DNA of 41,937 nucleotides, from assembly GCA_934087515.1 (NCBI GenBank), contig CAKOIY010000003.1:1-41937 (forward strand). Direction: 5' to 3'. Shown here piece after piece: positions 9,142-17,867 of this stretch (within the stretch, counting starts at the first letter, position 1; each line of letters starts with the position of its first letter). The position numbers were made by a program, and so were the translations under genes. The notes below the pieces were generated by a model. The model had not been told where the DNA came from. It did not search any database and worked only from the letters and a program-made list of their open reading frames with translations. Source of the DNA: an uncultured Bacilli bacterium. Lineage in GTDB: Bacteria; Bacillota_I; Bacilli_A; RF39; UBA660.

Positions 9142-9170
9142 ATTATACCAAAAAAAAGGAAGCTATACAA
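9142..9170 (-). promoter_or_regulatory. Promoter for the gltX-cysS operon
   Basis: On the minus strand TTGTAT (9165-9170) and a perfect TATAAT (9142-9147) are separated by 17 bases, matching a sigma-A promoter. The -35 box is inside the last codons of clpC. Transcription would start just upstream of the gltX ribosome-binding site, giving a very short leader. Confidence 0.6.
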
Positions 9171-9176
9171 CCTTTG
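9149..9176 (-). terminator. Possible weak terminator at the end of clpC
   Basis: The minus strand carries AAAGG and CCTTT arms around an 11-base loop, followed by eight T. The hairpin covers the clpC stop and interleaves with the gltX promoter. The stem is only five pairs, so this is tentative. Confidence 0.3.
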
Positions 9177-11445
9177 TATCAAGAATACTATCAATTCTAA
9201 TCTTAGTCTCACCATTAAAAACATTATCAACAAGAATACTCTCAAGTCTCTCACTAATAATATTATCAAGTTTCCTAACACCATATTTATCATATTCACA
9301 AAGATTAATAAGCTCCTGAACAAGATTATTCGAAAATGAACAAATAATCCCCTTTTTCTTATAAAAAGATCTAATTCTAGCTAAAGAACTATTAACAAGT
9401 CTTTTACAAATATCAAAACTAATTCTATTAAACCTAATAATAGAGCCAATTCTATTAACAAACTCCACACCAAAAAACTTATTTATATCAGTATAACAAA
9501 CACCATTATCAAAACCAATACTACTCTTCTCACAACCCAAATTAGAAGTCATAATAATACTAGTATTAGAAAAATTAATTAACTCACCCTTACTATTCTT
9601 ACAAAAACCCTCATCAAGAATCTGCAAAAACAAATTAATCACTTCACGACTACCTTTCTCAATTTCATCCAAAATAATCAAAGAATAAGGATTATCCTTA
9701 ACCTGTTCAAACACATTCTTACTATCATTATAACCAACATAACCAGGCGGAGATCCTATCATCTTACTAACAGAATGTCCCTCTTTAAACTCACTCATAT
9801 CAACACGAATAACATTATCTCCATAAAAATACTTACCATAACTTTTAGCAAGTAAAGTTTTTCCCACTCCAGTTGGTCCTAAAAACAAAAAAGAAATAGG
9901 TTTAGAACAATTACTAGAAAATTGTCTTTTTCTAAACACATCACAAACATTCTTAATAGCAAAATCCTGTCCCAAAATAACCTTAGAAGTATCAGAAACA
10001 AACCTTTCATAAAACTTAGAAGAATCCCTAAACAAAGGTATCTTACTCATCTCCTCAAGAATACTAATAACATCAGAAATCTTTATCTTCTTATAATGAT
10101 TACGCATATTCTTAATCTCTAAACGATTCTTCTTATCCTCTAAAATCATCTCAGTCTTCTTATACAAAAAAGCCTCATCAAAACGATTAGCAATAATAGA
10201 CTCATTCTTTAAAGACTTAACCTTAGAAAGCTTATTATTTATCTCACTAAAACTATCCTTTCTATAACTAGATACAGATAACCTAGAACAAACCTCATCC
10301 AAAACATCAATAGCCTTATCAGGCATTTTCCTATCATAAATATACTTATCAGACAAAGAAACTATATTATCAATAACTTCATCACTAATAATAACCCTAT
10401 GATAATCCTCATAAATAGGTCTCAATTTCTTCAAAATACTAACAGTATCTAATGTGCTAGGTTCATTAACAACAACCGTTTGAAACCTACGAGAAAGAGC
10501 CTTATCGCCTTCAATAAACTCCTTATACTCAGAAGTAGTAGTAGCACCAATAATCTTAATCTTACCACGAGCAAGAGCAGGTTTTAAAATATTACTAGCA
10601 TCAATCGCACCCTCCGCACCACCTGCACCAACTAAAGTATGAATCTCATCAATAAACAAAATAACCTCATCATTATCCTCAAGTTCACGAATAATCTTTT
10701 CAAGCCTTTCCTCAAACTCACCACGATACTTAGTACCAGCAACCAAACTAGCCATAGAAACAGATACAATTCTCTTACCAACAAGATTCCTAGGAACATC
10801 AGAAATACTAAAAAGCCTAGCAAGTTCCTCAACAATCGCAGTCTTACCAACACCAGCTTCCCCTATAAGTAAAGGATTATTCTTAGTACGCCTAGACAAT
10901 ATCTCAAGAATTCTAGAAATCTCCTTATCACGACCTACAACAGGATCAACCTCACCACAAAGACACTTCTCATTCAAATTAACACCATAAGCATCCACAG
11001 CAAACTTAACATTCTTTTCCTTCTTAGACACACTAAAACTATCATACAAAACATCAATATCAACATTCATACCAAGTAAAATCCTAATAGCAACCCCTTC
11101 ACCCTCATCAAAAAGAGCAATAAACAGATCAACACTATCAACCTCATTCTTACCCCTATCACTAGAATCCATACTAGCAGACTCTAAAATATTTCTAAGA
11201 AGAGGAGTATATAAATAAAACTCATTACTACTCTTACCAACACCAACTACCCTAATAAGCTCCTCACGAAAAACATCATAAGTAACACCAACATCTTTAA
11301 ATTTAGAAATAATATTCTTATCACCATACTTAAGAAGTGATAAAAACAAATGTTCACTACCAATATAAGGATGTTTCAAACTAACCATTTCCTTTTGCAT
11401 ATTAACAAGTACTTTCTTTGCTTCTTCATCATATTTTGAAAACAT
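9163..11445 (-). CDS. clpC: ATP-dependent Clp protease ATPase subunit ClpC
   Basis: A Hsp100 unfoldase of 760 residues with an N-terminal double Clp-N repeat (about 1-145), a first AAA+ ring domain with GEAGVGKTAIVEELA, a short middle domain with a UVR-like NRFDEAFLYKKTE stretch, and a second AAA+ domain with GPTGVGKTLLAKS. An IGF tripeptide after MTSNLG corresponds to the loop that docks on ClpP, so it should feed substrates to ClpP. It is somewhat shorter than the roughly 810 residues of B. subtilis ClpC. The ctsR, mcsA and mcsB genes that normally precede clpC are absent, and I see no CtsR heptad repeat or CIRCE element upstream. The start is ATG behind GGGAGG. Confidence 0.93.
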   Translation of the reverse strand: MFSKYDEEAKKVLVNMQKEMVSLKHPYIGSEHLFLSLLKYGDKNIISKFKDVGVTYDVFREELIRVVGVGKSSNEFYLYTPLLRNILESASMDSSDRGKNEVDSVDLFIALFDEGEGVAIRILLGMNVDIDVLYDSFSVSKKEKNVKFAVDAYGVNLNEKCLCGEVDPVVGRDKEISRILEILSRRTKNNPLLIGEAGVGKTAIVEELARLFSISDVPRNLVGKRIVSVSMASLVAGTKYRGEFEERLEKIIRELEDNDEVILFIDEIHTLVGAGGAEGAIDASNILKPALARGKIKIIGATTTSEYKEFIEGDKALSRRFQTVVVNEPSTLDTVSILKKLRPIYEDYHRVIISDEVIDNIVSLSDKYIYDRKMPDKAIDVLDEVCSRLSVSSYRKDSFSEINNKLSKVKSLKNESIIANRFDEAFLYKKTEMILEDKKNRLEIKNMRNHYKKIKISDVISILEEMSKIPLFRDSSKFYERFVSDTSKVILGQDFAIKNVCDVFRKRQFSSNCSKPISFLFLGPTGVGKTLLAKSYGKYFYGDNVIRVDMSEFKEGHSVSKMIGSPPGYVGYNDSKNVFEQVKDNPYSLIILDEIEKGSREVINLFLQILDEGFCKNSKGELINFSNTSIIMTSNLGCEKSSIGFDNGVCYTDINKFFGVEFVNRIGSIIRFNRISFDICKRLVNSSLARIRSFYKKKGIICSFSNNLVQELINLCEYDKYGVRKLDNIISERLESILVDNVFNGETKIRIDSILDTKVV

Positions 11446-11514
11446 AACAATCCTCCCATTATTATTCTATTCATATAATGAGAAAAAAAAGATATTTTTA
11501 AACAACAAAAAAAC

Positions 11515-11541
11515 ACAAAAAAAAGAGACGATATCGTCTCA
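11515..11541 (-). terminator. Rho-independent terminator of the TM2-permease gene
   Basis: The 16-base perfect palindrome GAGACGATATCGTCTC (11525-11540) is followed on the minus strand by eight T. It ends transcription 6 bases after the stop codon at 11547 and separates the permease gene from clpC. Confidence 0.88.
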
Positions 11542-11546
11542 AAGCA

Positions 11547-13280
11547 TTATATTAGTAACATTACTGAGAAAACAATAAATGAAACAACTAATAATGCAAG
11601 TGCAAGTTTCCAAATAAACTTAAACCATTCAGTATACTTAACATCACTAATAGATAAAGTTATTAATAACAAAATACTAGTAGGAGCAACAAGCATTACT
11701 AAACTATATAAGTTAGTAAACATTACACTAATAATTGATAGAACAGTACTATCTGAATATACTGAAGTAATACTATAAAGTACTGAATATGCTAAATAAT
11801 AATAATCAACATAGAATACACTATTTATAATAGTATATATACCAGTAAGAGCAACATTAAAATCTTTTCCAAGAAGTAATGAAGAAACTGGAGTAAGTAC
11901 TGGATTGTAGTAAATAAATACAAATAAACTACAAGCAAGAATAGTAAGCATTGCTGGTACTACAAAAGACTTAATACCATCAACAAAACCTTCAAAACAT
12001 TCATCAGCTTTTGTTCTATAAACAATAGCAAGAATTACCATAGCTACTATTAATATCATTGAATAAACTTGGAATCTAACCGGAGTATTCCATGAACCAA
12101 ATGCATCTACTCCACCAAATAATTTATTCAAAATATCAAATCCACCAATCTTGAAACCAGTCCAAGATTCATGAGCACTACTAAACCAATTAGAACCAAA
12201 AATTCCTTCCCATGAAGTAGTACCAACAAAGAATAATAACATAACTATTCCAACAATAATTAATGCTGGAAGAGCAGTGCGTTCTTTCTTTTCCTTGTTA
12301 TTTTTCTTAACAGCAGCAACCTTTTTATTGCTAGACTTAGAACTATCTTTAACCTCACTCTTATTAGATTTCTTAGAATCTTTCTTAGCTTTAGAGTTAG
12401 CCTTTTTAGCTTGTTTTTCCGCATCTGTCCAGAAATAAATAATCTTACCTTCCTTATCAGTAAATGCTCCACAAACAACCATAATCAAATCGATTAAATA
12501 ACCAATTCCAAAAATCCCACCTGTTAATAAGTATAAAATACCAGTTTTAACCTTACCAACATAAAATCTGTGAACTCCTAAACCACCTAATATAGCAGCA
12601 AGTATAGTAACAACTAGTCTATCTTTACTAGAATAAAGTACTTCCTCATTTTCAGAAACACCAAGTTTGAAATTCTTCTTCTTACAATACATAAGTACAA
12701 AGAATACCAAACCAACTACACCTACTACTAAGAAAATTAATTTAGGTATAAATTGATCAAAAGTTTTAAGATTTAAAACAGTATTATTAAGACCATATAA
12801 AGTACCAGCAAAAGTAGCACCATACATACCTATAACAGTAGCACCCAAAGTAGCACTAAGAGCAACTAATTTGTCATATCCCATTTTAACAATTAGACTA
12901 ATTAAAATTGGAAATACAACTAAAAGCCCTAAATCAAGTCCAGAAATAGATGAAATAACAGCCATTAAAACTATAATACCAATTAAAACACCTTTTTCTC
13001 TACCATTAGCCTTAGAAGATAATAACTCCATAAGCTTATCATATGCTCCAGTAGCCTTAAGAACACCATAAAATGCTCCGACCAAAAGAACATATAATAT
13101 TACAGTTCCAAAACCAGAAAATGTTTCAAGTAATACTGATAAGATTGAAACAAATCCAATTTGATAAGAAACTTCTCCATCAATCCCAGCAACACTATAA
13201 ATAATAGGTACAATCCAAGACATCAAGATATAAATTAGAATTACTATTCCTACAGCTTTAAATAAATTGTTCTTTTTCAT
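11547..13280 (-). CDS. Multi-pass permease (YfcC/DcuC-like) with inserted TM2 domain
   Basis: A polytopic membrane protein, 577 residues from ATG 13280 (AGGAGG upstream). The N-terminal half has about six helices with a polar break (ISSISGLDLGLLVVFP, then LSATLGATVIGMYGATFAG) resembling the YfcC/DcuC/AbgT permeases of the ion-transporter superfamily, which carry carboxylates or amino acids. At residues 220-285 there is a typical TM2 domain (LGGLGVHRFYVGK, then a second helix and a GAFTDKEG tail). A Lys-rich cytoplasmic linker (about 286-345) follows, then the remaining helices. The substrate cannot be read from sequence. The gene stands alone between two terminators. The TM2 domain inside a transporter is unusual. 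Confidence 0.75.
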   Translation of the reverse strand: MKKNNLFKAVGIVILIYILMSWIVPIIYSVAGIDGEVSYQIGFVSILSVLLETFSGFGTVILYVLLVGAFYGVLKATGAYDKLMELLSSKANGREKGVLIGIIVLMAVISSISGLDLGLLVVFPILISLIVKMGYDKLVALSATLGATVIGMYGATFAGTLYGLNNTVLNLKTFDQFIPKLIFLVVGVVGLVFFVLMYCKKKNFKLGVSENEEVLYSSKDRLVVTILAAILGGLGVHRFYVGKVKTGILYLLTGGIFGIGYLIDLIMVVCGAFTDKEGKIIYFWTDAEKQAKKANSKAKKDSKKSNKSEVKDSSKSSNKKVAAVKKNNKEKKERTALPALIIVGIVMLLFFVGTTSWEGIFGSNWFSSAHESWTGFKIGGFDILNKLFGGVDAFGSWNTPVRFQVYSMILIVAMVILAIVYRTKADECFEGFVDGIKSFVVPAMLTILACSLFVFIYYNPVLTPVSSLLLGKDFNVALTGIYTIINSVFYVDYYYLAYSVLYSITSVYSDSTVLSIISVMFTNLYSLVMLVAPTSILLLITLSISDVKYTEWFKFIWKLALALLVVSFIVFSVMLLI

Positions 13281-13389
13281 TTCTTTACCTCCTAATATAA
13301 TTATTACACTTTTATCACAAAAAATAAAGAAAAAAAGCAAAAAAACCCCATTTTTTCAAGAATTTCTCACAAAAAAAAGAAAAAATAAA

Positions 13390-13419
13390 CAAAAAAAGAG
13401 ATAAACAAAATTATCTCTA
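13390..13419 (-). terminator. Rho-independent terminator of lysS
   Basis: An eight-pair stem AGAGATAA / TTATCTCT with a short loop, followed by seven T on the minus strand, begins 3 bases after the lysS stop codon. Confidence 0.85.
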
Positions 13420-13421
13420 AA

Positions 13422-14903
13422 TTAATCCTTCTTCTTCATAGTAGGAAACAATATAACCTCACGAATAGTTTCACAACCAGTAAGCATCATAACAAGTCTA
13501 TCAATTCCCATACCCATTCCACCAGCAGGTGGCATACCATATTCAAGAGCCTCAACAAAGTCTAAATCCATTTCGTTAGCCTCATCATTGCCCAAATTCT
13601 TTTCCTTTACTTGAGCCTCAAATCTTTCATATTGATCAATAGGATCATTAAGTTCAGTAAAGGCATTAGCATACTCTCCACCAACAATGAAAAGTTCAAA
13701 TCTTTGAGTAAATCTAGGATCCTTAGGATCTTTTTTAGCAAGAGGACTAATAGATGTTGGATGACCAATTATAAAAGTAGGGTCAATTATAGTTTCTTCA
13801 ACATACTTTTCAAAGAAAGCATTAACAATATGACCATAATCAAAATGATCTTCAACCTCAATATCATGTTCCAAAGCAAGTTTCTTAGCATCTTCAAAAC
13901 TCATATCATCAAAGAAATTAATACCAGTCTTTTCACGAATAGCATCAACCATATGAAGTCTCTTAAACTTAGGTTTTAAACTAATCTCATGACCACGCCA
14001 TTTTATATCATAAGTACCAAGAACTTCCATCGCAGCATTACCAATAATATTTTCAGTAAGTTCCATCATACCATCTAAATCAGAATAAGCCTTATAAAGT
14101 TCAATAGTAGTAAATTCTGGATTATGATTCTTGTCCATTCCCTCATTTCTAAAAATTCTACCTATTTCATAAACAGCATCCATTCCTCCAACTAACAATC
14201 TTTTAAGTGGAAGTTCAGTAGCAATACGAAGATACATATCAATATCTAAAGTATTATGATGAGTAACAAAAGGCCTAGCAGCAGCACCTCCTAAAATAGT
14301 ACCTAAAATAGGAGTTTCAACCTCAGTATAACCAAGTTTATCTAAATAATTTTGAATAGATCTAATAATCATTGGTCTCATAAAAGCAACCTTACGAGCT
14401 TCTTCATTCATAATCAAATCAACATATCTTCTTCTAAATCTTTCCTCAGTATCAACAAGTCCGTGAAACTTTTCAGGAAGAGGACGAAGAGCCTTAACCA
14501 AATGTTCATACTTAGTAGCACGAACCGTAAGTTCCCCCATATGCGTTCTCATAACAGTACCAGTAATACCAACTATATCACCAAGATCACTTTTCTTAAA
14601 AATTTCATAAGCTTCCTCACCAATATTATCAATCTTAACATAAACTTGAATTTGACCAAACTTATCTTGAACATTAATAAAACCAGCTTTCCCCTTACCT
14701 CTCTTAGTCATAATACGTCCAGCAATAACAACAGGAACTTCCATTCCTTCAAGTTCTTCTGCACTCATTTCACTATACTTATCCTTAATCTCTTTAGAAT
14801 TAGAAGTCACATCAAAACTATGTCCAAAAGGATCAATACCCATTGAAGCCAAATTCTTAGCTTTTTCCCTTCTAATCAACTCTTGTTCACTAAATTGTCT
14901 CAT
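13422..14903 (-). CDS. lysS: Lysyl-tRNA synthetase, class II
   Basis: A class II synthetase of 493 residues with an N-terminal OB-fold for anticodon recognition (VVIAGRIMTKRGKGKAGFI). The class II catalytic motifs are: motif 2 YEIGRIFRNEGMDKNHNPEFT, and motif 3 MPPAGGMGMGIDRLVMML. It attaches lysine to tRNA-Lys. ATG at 14903 is the true start because GGAGG lies 8 bases upstream; the in-frame TTG at 14921 is within that site. It sits in the same relative place as in B. subtilis (after dusB). It is preceded by a T-box leader, so transcription should rise when tRNA-Lys is uncharged. Confidence 0.97.
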   Translation of the reverse strand: MRQFSEQELIRREKAKNLASMGIDPFGHSFDVTSNSKEIKDKYSEMSAEELEGMEVPVVIAGRIMTKRGKGKAGFINVQDKFGQIQVYVKIDNIGEEAYEIFKKSDLGDIVGITGTVMRTHMGELTVRATKYEHLVKALRPLPEKFHGLVDTEERFRRRYVDLIMNEEARKVAFMRPMIIRSIQNYLDKLGYTEVETPILGTILGGAAARPFVTHHNTLDIDMYLRIATELPLKRLLVGGMDAVYEIGRIFRNEGMDKNHNPEFTTIELYKAYSDLDGMMELTENIIGNAAMEVLGTYDIKWRGHEISLKPKFKRLHMVDAIREKTGINFFDDMSFEDAKKLALEHDIEVEDHFDYGHIVNAFFEKYVEETIIDPTFIIGHPTSISPLAKKDPKDPRFTQRFELFIVGGEYANAFTELNDPIDQYERFEAQVKEKNLGNDEANEMDLDFVEALEYGMPPAGGMGMGIDRLVMMLTGCETIREVILFPTMKKKD

Positions 14904-14921
14904 AATAAATTCCTCCTTCAA

Positions 14922-15131
14922 ATAAAAAAGTTAATGACAAAAGGACGAACAAACGCGGTACCACCTTTCTTATCATTAACTGATATCTCAAAATTATAAC
15001 GGATTACCCGGGCCACAGCCATCTCCACAGTTTTAAATATTTAAAGACTATTATTAGGTTCCAGCACACCCTAACTCTCTATAAATAGTATCAATAAATA
15101 CCCATGCAAAGCATCTGCTTCATCAATTTAT
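14922..15131 (-). promoter_or_regulatory. T-box riboswitch leader for lysS (tRNA-Lys)
   Basis: The minus strand contains the T-box core AGGTGGTACCGCG (14954-14966). It also has a distal stem-I AGAGAGTTAGGG segment and a strong terminator whose arms are GTTAATGATAAGAAAGG (14964-14980) and CCTTTTGTCATTAAC (14930-14944), followed by six T. The T-box sequence overlaps the terminator's first arm, so binding of an uncharged tRNA acceptor end would favour the antiterminator. A candidate specifier codon AAA (Lys) lies at 15032-15034 upstream of a TGGAG motif. The specifier assignment is tentative; the rest of the T-box is clear. Confidence 0.92.
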
Positions 15132-15137
15132 GAATAT

Positions 15138-15166
15138 AATCTAACACTTAAAAACAACTTTGTCAA
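15138..15166 (-). promoter_or_regulatory. Promoter of the lysS T-box leader
   Basis: A consensus TTGACA (15161-15166) and TAGATT (15138-15143), spaced by 17 bases, lie just upstream of the leader and directly after the preceding gene's stop. Confidence 0.7.
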
Positions 15167-15174
15167 GAAAAAAA

Positions 15175-16653
15175 TCATAATCTCTTTCTAGATAAATGAA
15201 GATCCCCACAATATATTTTACCACCAACACCATGAAGTCCCAAAAAACCACTACCATCAGAAATACTACTAACAATCAAATCATTCTTAACATAATATAA
15301 ACTTTCCAAACCACTCGAACTATTTAAATAAGGAGCTTCAAAATTACCCAAAACAATCGCAGGACAATGAAATTTCTCAGGTAAAACATCATCATCAATA
15401 ACAATATCACCTAAATACAAATAAATATCCTTAAACAAATCAGAATAAGAATCCCCAACAAGAGAACTAGGACATCCATACATAGCACCATAATCCTTCT
15501 TCTTATCCCTAGTCCTCAAAAATCTAGCAATTTCAAAATCCTTATCTCTACCAAAACAATTAATATTAGAATCAACCTCATAAATAAACTTAAGATCATT
15601 GGCAGAAACCTCATCACTAGAAATAATATTATAAACTCTCCTCATATCTCTAAGCATATTATCAAATTTCTTATCATGATAAAACTCACCAAGTTTTTCC
15701 TCAACTATATCAAAAAATTCAGGTTCAACATTTTGTTCCATATCACTAATACCCCTCACCTCAGTAATTTCTCCATCCTCAACTACAACAGCAATCCTCG
15801 GCATAGTAAAATCACCATCAGAATCCTTAGTATAATAAACATACACATCTGAAGAATCAAGATAATCACTAGAAACAACTTCATCATCTATACACCAAGA
15901 AGTAAACTTACCATCAATATCAGAAAATAACTTCTCAGAGTTAGAACCACATTCATAAAATTTCCACACTCCAGAAAAAGATTCTTTAGTAAATTCCATA
16001 AACTTATCTTCACAAGTCCACAAACACCTAGCATAAATTTTACCAAAATTGCCATTCAAAACCAATTCATCAAGTTCCGAATCAGAAACACTATCACCAT
16101 AAGAATAATAATTCATAACAAGATCCATACTCATCCTAAGAGCTTCTTCATTAAACTTAGCAAAAGAATAAGGTGTATTCTTTCCTCTTCTAGAAAAACT
16201 ATGTTTAGAAAAATCAAAATGCCCTAACTTAACCATTCCTTGAAAAGCCCAATACCTAACCCACATAGGATAATCAATATCATCACTCATTAAATAATCT
16301 AACCATCTATCAAACGTTCTTTTTTGATTACGAATAACCCTATTAACAACAGCCTTCTTAGAATAAGTAACGCCACGATCCTCACACATTTTTCTTTTCT
16401 TCTCCAAATAACTAACAGGAATATCCTCAGCACCAATAACATATTTATCATAATATCTATTCTTTAAATACTTAACAGCCCCTTGCTTATCTCTACTAAA
16501 AGCCTTTTTAGAACCATCAAGTCTATCCAAATACTTTCTAACAGCCTCAAACTTATTATCAGAAACATCACTAGAATGCTTAACAGACTCTTTATTATAA
16601 AGATCTCTATCATAAAGTTTAAGTAAAAATTTCTCTCCTTGATAATTATCCAT
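15175..16653 (-). CDS. Unknown 492-residue soluble protein with a conserved WC / PRIAV / EVRGI core
   Basis: I do not know a named function. The protein is soluble and rich in charged and aromatic residues. Its middle carries an SWC motif (252-254), YVYYTKD followed by MPRIAV (271-289), and EVRGI (298-302). An acidic helical stretch DLKFIYEVDSNI follows at 353-364. From memory, a similar core (WCTA...YVYY...PRIAIRM...EVRGIA...LKFLYEID) occurs in an uncharacterised family widespread in candidate-phylum and Bacillota genomes, with a PMWVRYWAFQGM-like helix before it. ATG at 16653 is the first sensible start; its GAGGG site is about 12 bases away, further than usual. It lies between dusB and the lysS promoter, probably co-transcribed with dusB. 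Confidence 0.75.
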   Translation of the reverse strand: MDNYQGEKFLLKLYDRDLYNKESVKHSSDVSDNKFEAVRKYLDRLDGSKKAFSRDKQGAVKYLKNRYYDKYVIGAEDIPVSYLEKKRKMCEDRGVTYSKKAVVNRVIRNQKRTFDRWLDYLMSDDIDYPMWVRYWAFQGMVKLGHFDFSKHSFSRRGKNTPYSFAKFNEEALRMSMDLVMNYYSYGDSVSDSELDELVLNGNFGKIYARCLWTCEDKFMEFTKESFSGVWKFYECGSNSEKLFSDIDGKFTSWCIDDEVVSSDYLDSSDVYVYYTKDSDGDFTMPRIAVVVEDGEITEVRGISDMEQNVEPEFFDIVEEKLGEFYHDKKFDNMLRDMRRVYNIISSDEVSANDLKFIYEVDSNINCFGRDKDFEIARFLRTRDKKKDYGAMYGCPSSLVGDSYSDLFKDIYLYLGDIVIDDDVLPEKFHCPAIVLGNFEAPYLNSSSGLESLYYVKNDLIVSSISDGSGFLGLHGVGGKIYCGDLHLSRKRL

Positions 16654-16705
16654 AATAAGTATCAACCCTCTCTACAATAACCATTATAACACAAAAAAAG
16701 AAATA

Positions 16706-17683
16706 CTAAAAATCAGCATCCCTTCTAATAGAATCAATAACCTCAAAAAACTCACTTTCACTAGAACAATTAGTAATCATACTCTTATATTTTTTAACAC
16801 CAGAAATACCCTTAATATACCAAAGAGCATGCATCCTAATTTCAAGAAGAGCCACCTTCTCATTATTATATTTTTTAAGAAGCAAATAATGTTTCTTAAT
16901 CATATCAAGTTTATCAGAAATACTAGGTAATGGAATAATCTCACCATCCTCAACATAAGAAACACATTCCTTAATAAACCATGGATTCCCTAAAGTAGCA
17001 CGTCCAATCATAACAGCATCAACACCAGTCTCATCAAGCATACGTTTAGCATCATAAATAGTCTTAACATCACCATTTCCAATAACAGGAATACTAACAG
17101 ATTCTTTAACATCTTTAATAATATCCCAATCAGCCTTAACACTATAACCCTGTGCCCTAGTCCTACCATGAATAGCAATAGCACTAGCACCAGCTTCTTC
17201 ACACCTCTTAGCAACCTCACAAGCATTTATTGAAGCACTATCCCAACCACTACGAATCTTAACAGTAACAGGAATGCTAACCGCAGAAACAACCTTAGAA
17301 ACAATCTCCCCAATCTTTTCAGGATGCTTCAAAAGAGCACTACCAGCCTGACTCTTCAAAGCAATCTTAGGAACAGGACACCCCATATTAATATCAATAA
17401 TATCCGGATGATAATTTTCCTCAATATACCTAGCAGCCTTAACAAAAGAATCAACATCATTACCAAATATCTGAATACTAATAGGACGTTCATCCTCATT
17501 AAAATTAATCAAATCAATAGTCTTAGAACTACCATACACAATTCCCATAGAACTAACCATTTCAGAATATATAAGACCAGCTCCCATTTCTTTTATAATA
17601 GTCCTAAAACTAATATTAGAAACCCCTGCCATCGGAGCAAAAACAATTCTATTCTTTATCTCAACATTTCCAATCTTAAACAC
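16706..17683 (-). CDS. dusB: tRNA-dihydrouridine synthase (DusB family)
   Basis: A flavin TIM-barrel enzyme of 325 residues that reduces uridine in the tRNA D-loop. It shows the FMN-binding start VFAPMAGVSNISFR, the catalytic Cys in INMGCPVPK, the IRSGWD motif, and IHGRTRAQGYSVKADWDII with IGNGDVKT and MIGRATLGNPW. The length is normal. The start is GTG at 17683, placed behind AGAGGTGATAGT. In B. subtilis dusB lies just before the lysS region; here the unknown 492-residue gene is placed between them. A 170-base leader precedes it. Confidence 0.95.
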   Translation of the reverse strand: MFKIGNVEIKNRIVFAPMAGVSNISFRTIIKEMGAGLIYSEMVSSMGIVYGSSKTIDLINFNEDERPISIQIFGNDVDSFVKAARYIEENYHPDIIDINMGCPVPKIALKSQAGSALLKHPEKIGEIVSKVVSAVSIPVTVKIRSGWDSASINACEVAKRCEEAGASAIAIHGRTRAQGYSVKADWDIIKDVKESVSIPVIGNGDVKTIYDAKRMLDETGVDAVMIGRATLGNPWFIKECVSYVEDGEIIPLPSISDKLDMIKKHYLLLKKYNNEKVALLEIRMHALWYIKGISGVKKYKSMITNCSSESEFFEVIDSIRRDADF

Positions 17684-17734
17684 ACTATCACCTCTTAACT
17701 AAAACCTTACTCTTATTAACATTTATATTATCAA

Positions 17735-17788
17735 TCATTTTCCAAAATTCTCAAAATGAAAGCCACATTCATACCACCATAACATCAT
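17735..17788 (-). CDS. Possible 17-codon leader peptide upstream of dusB
   Basis: Within the dusB 5' leader a small frame starts with ATGATG at 17788, has GGAG eight bases upstream, and encodes MMLWWYECGFHFENFGK before TGA. Two adjacent Trp plus several Phe in 17 residues is rare in a genome this AT-rich, so it could be a translated leader. I see no clear attenuator hairpin after it. The rest of the 17684-17816 leader shows nothing recognisable. Confidence 0.25.
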   Translation of the reverse strand: MMLWWYECGFHFENFGK

Positions 17789-17816
17789 AAATACAACTCC
17801 AAACAAATGTAAATTA

Positions 17817-17844
17817 ATAATATCACTAATAAATAAAAAGTCAA
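17817..17844 (-). promoter_or_regulatory. Promoter upstream of dusB
   Basis: TTGACT (17839-17844) and TATTAT (17817-17822) are separated by 16 bases on the minus strand, right after the ftsH terminator's T-run. Confidence 0.55.
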
Positions 17845-17867
17845 GAAAAAAGAGGACTAATCCTCAT
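17845..17867 (-). terminator. Rho-independent terminator of ftsH
   Basis: GAGGA-TTAG-TCCTC followed by six T on the minus strand. The ftsH TAG stop codon lies in the loop and the last codons form the first arm. Confidence 0.8.

Noticed and set aside
11446..11546. CIRCE or CtsR operator upstream of clpC or in the following gap
   Set aside because: No TTAGCACTC-N9-GAGTGCTAA or GGTCAAA repeats; the only palindrome is the terminator GAGACGATATCGTCTC.
14352..14846. 164-codon plus-strand open frame opposite lysS
   Set aside because: Same reasons: it mirrors conserved lysS codons and shows no protein family features.
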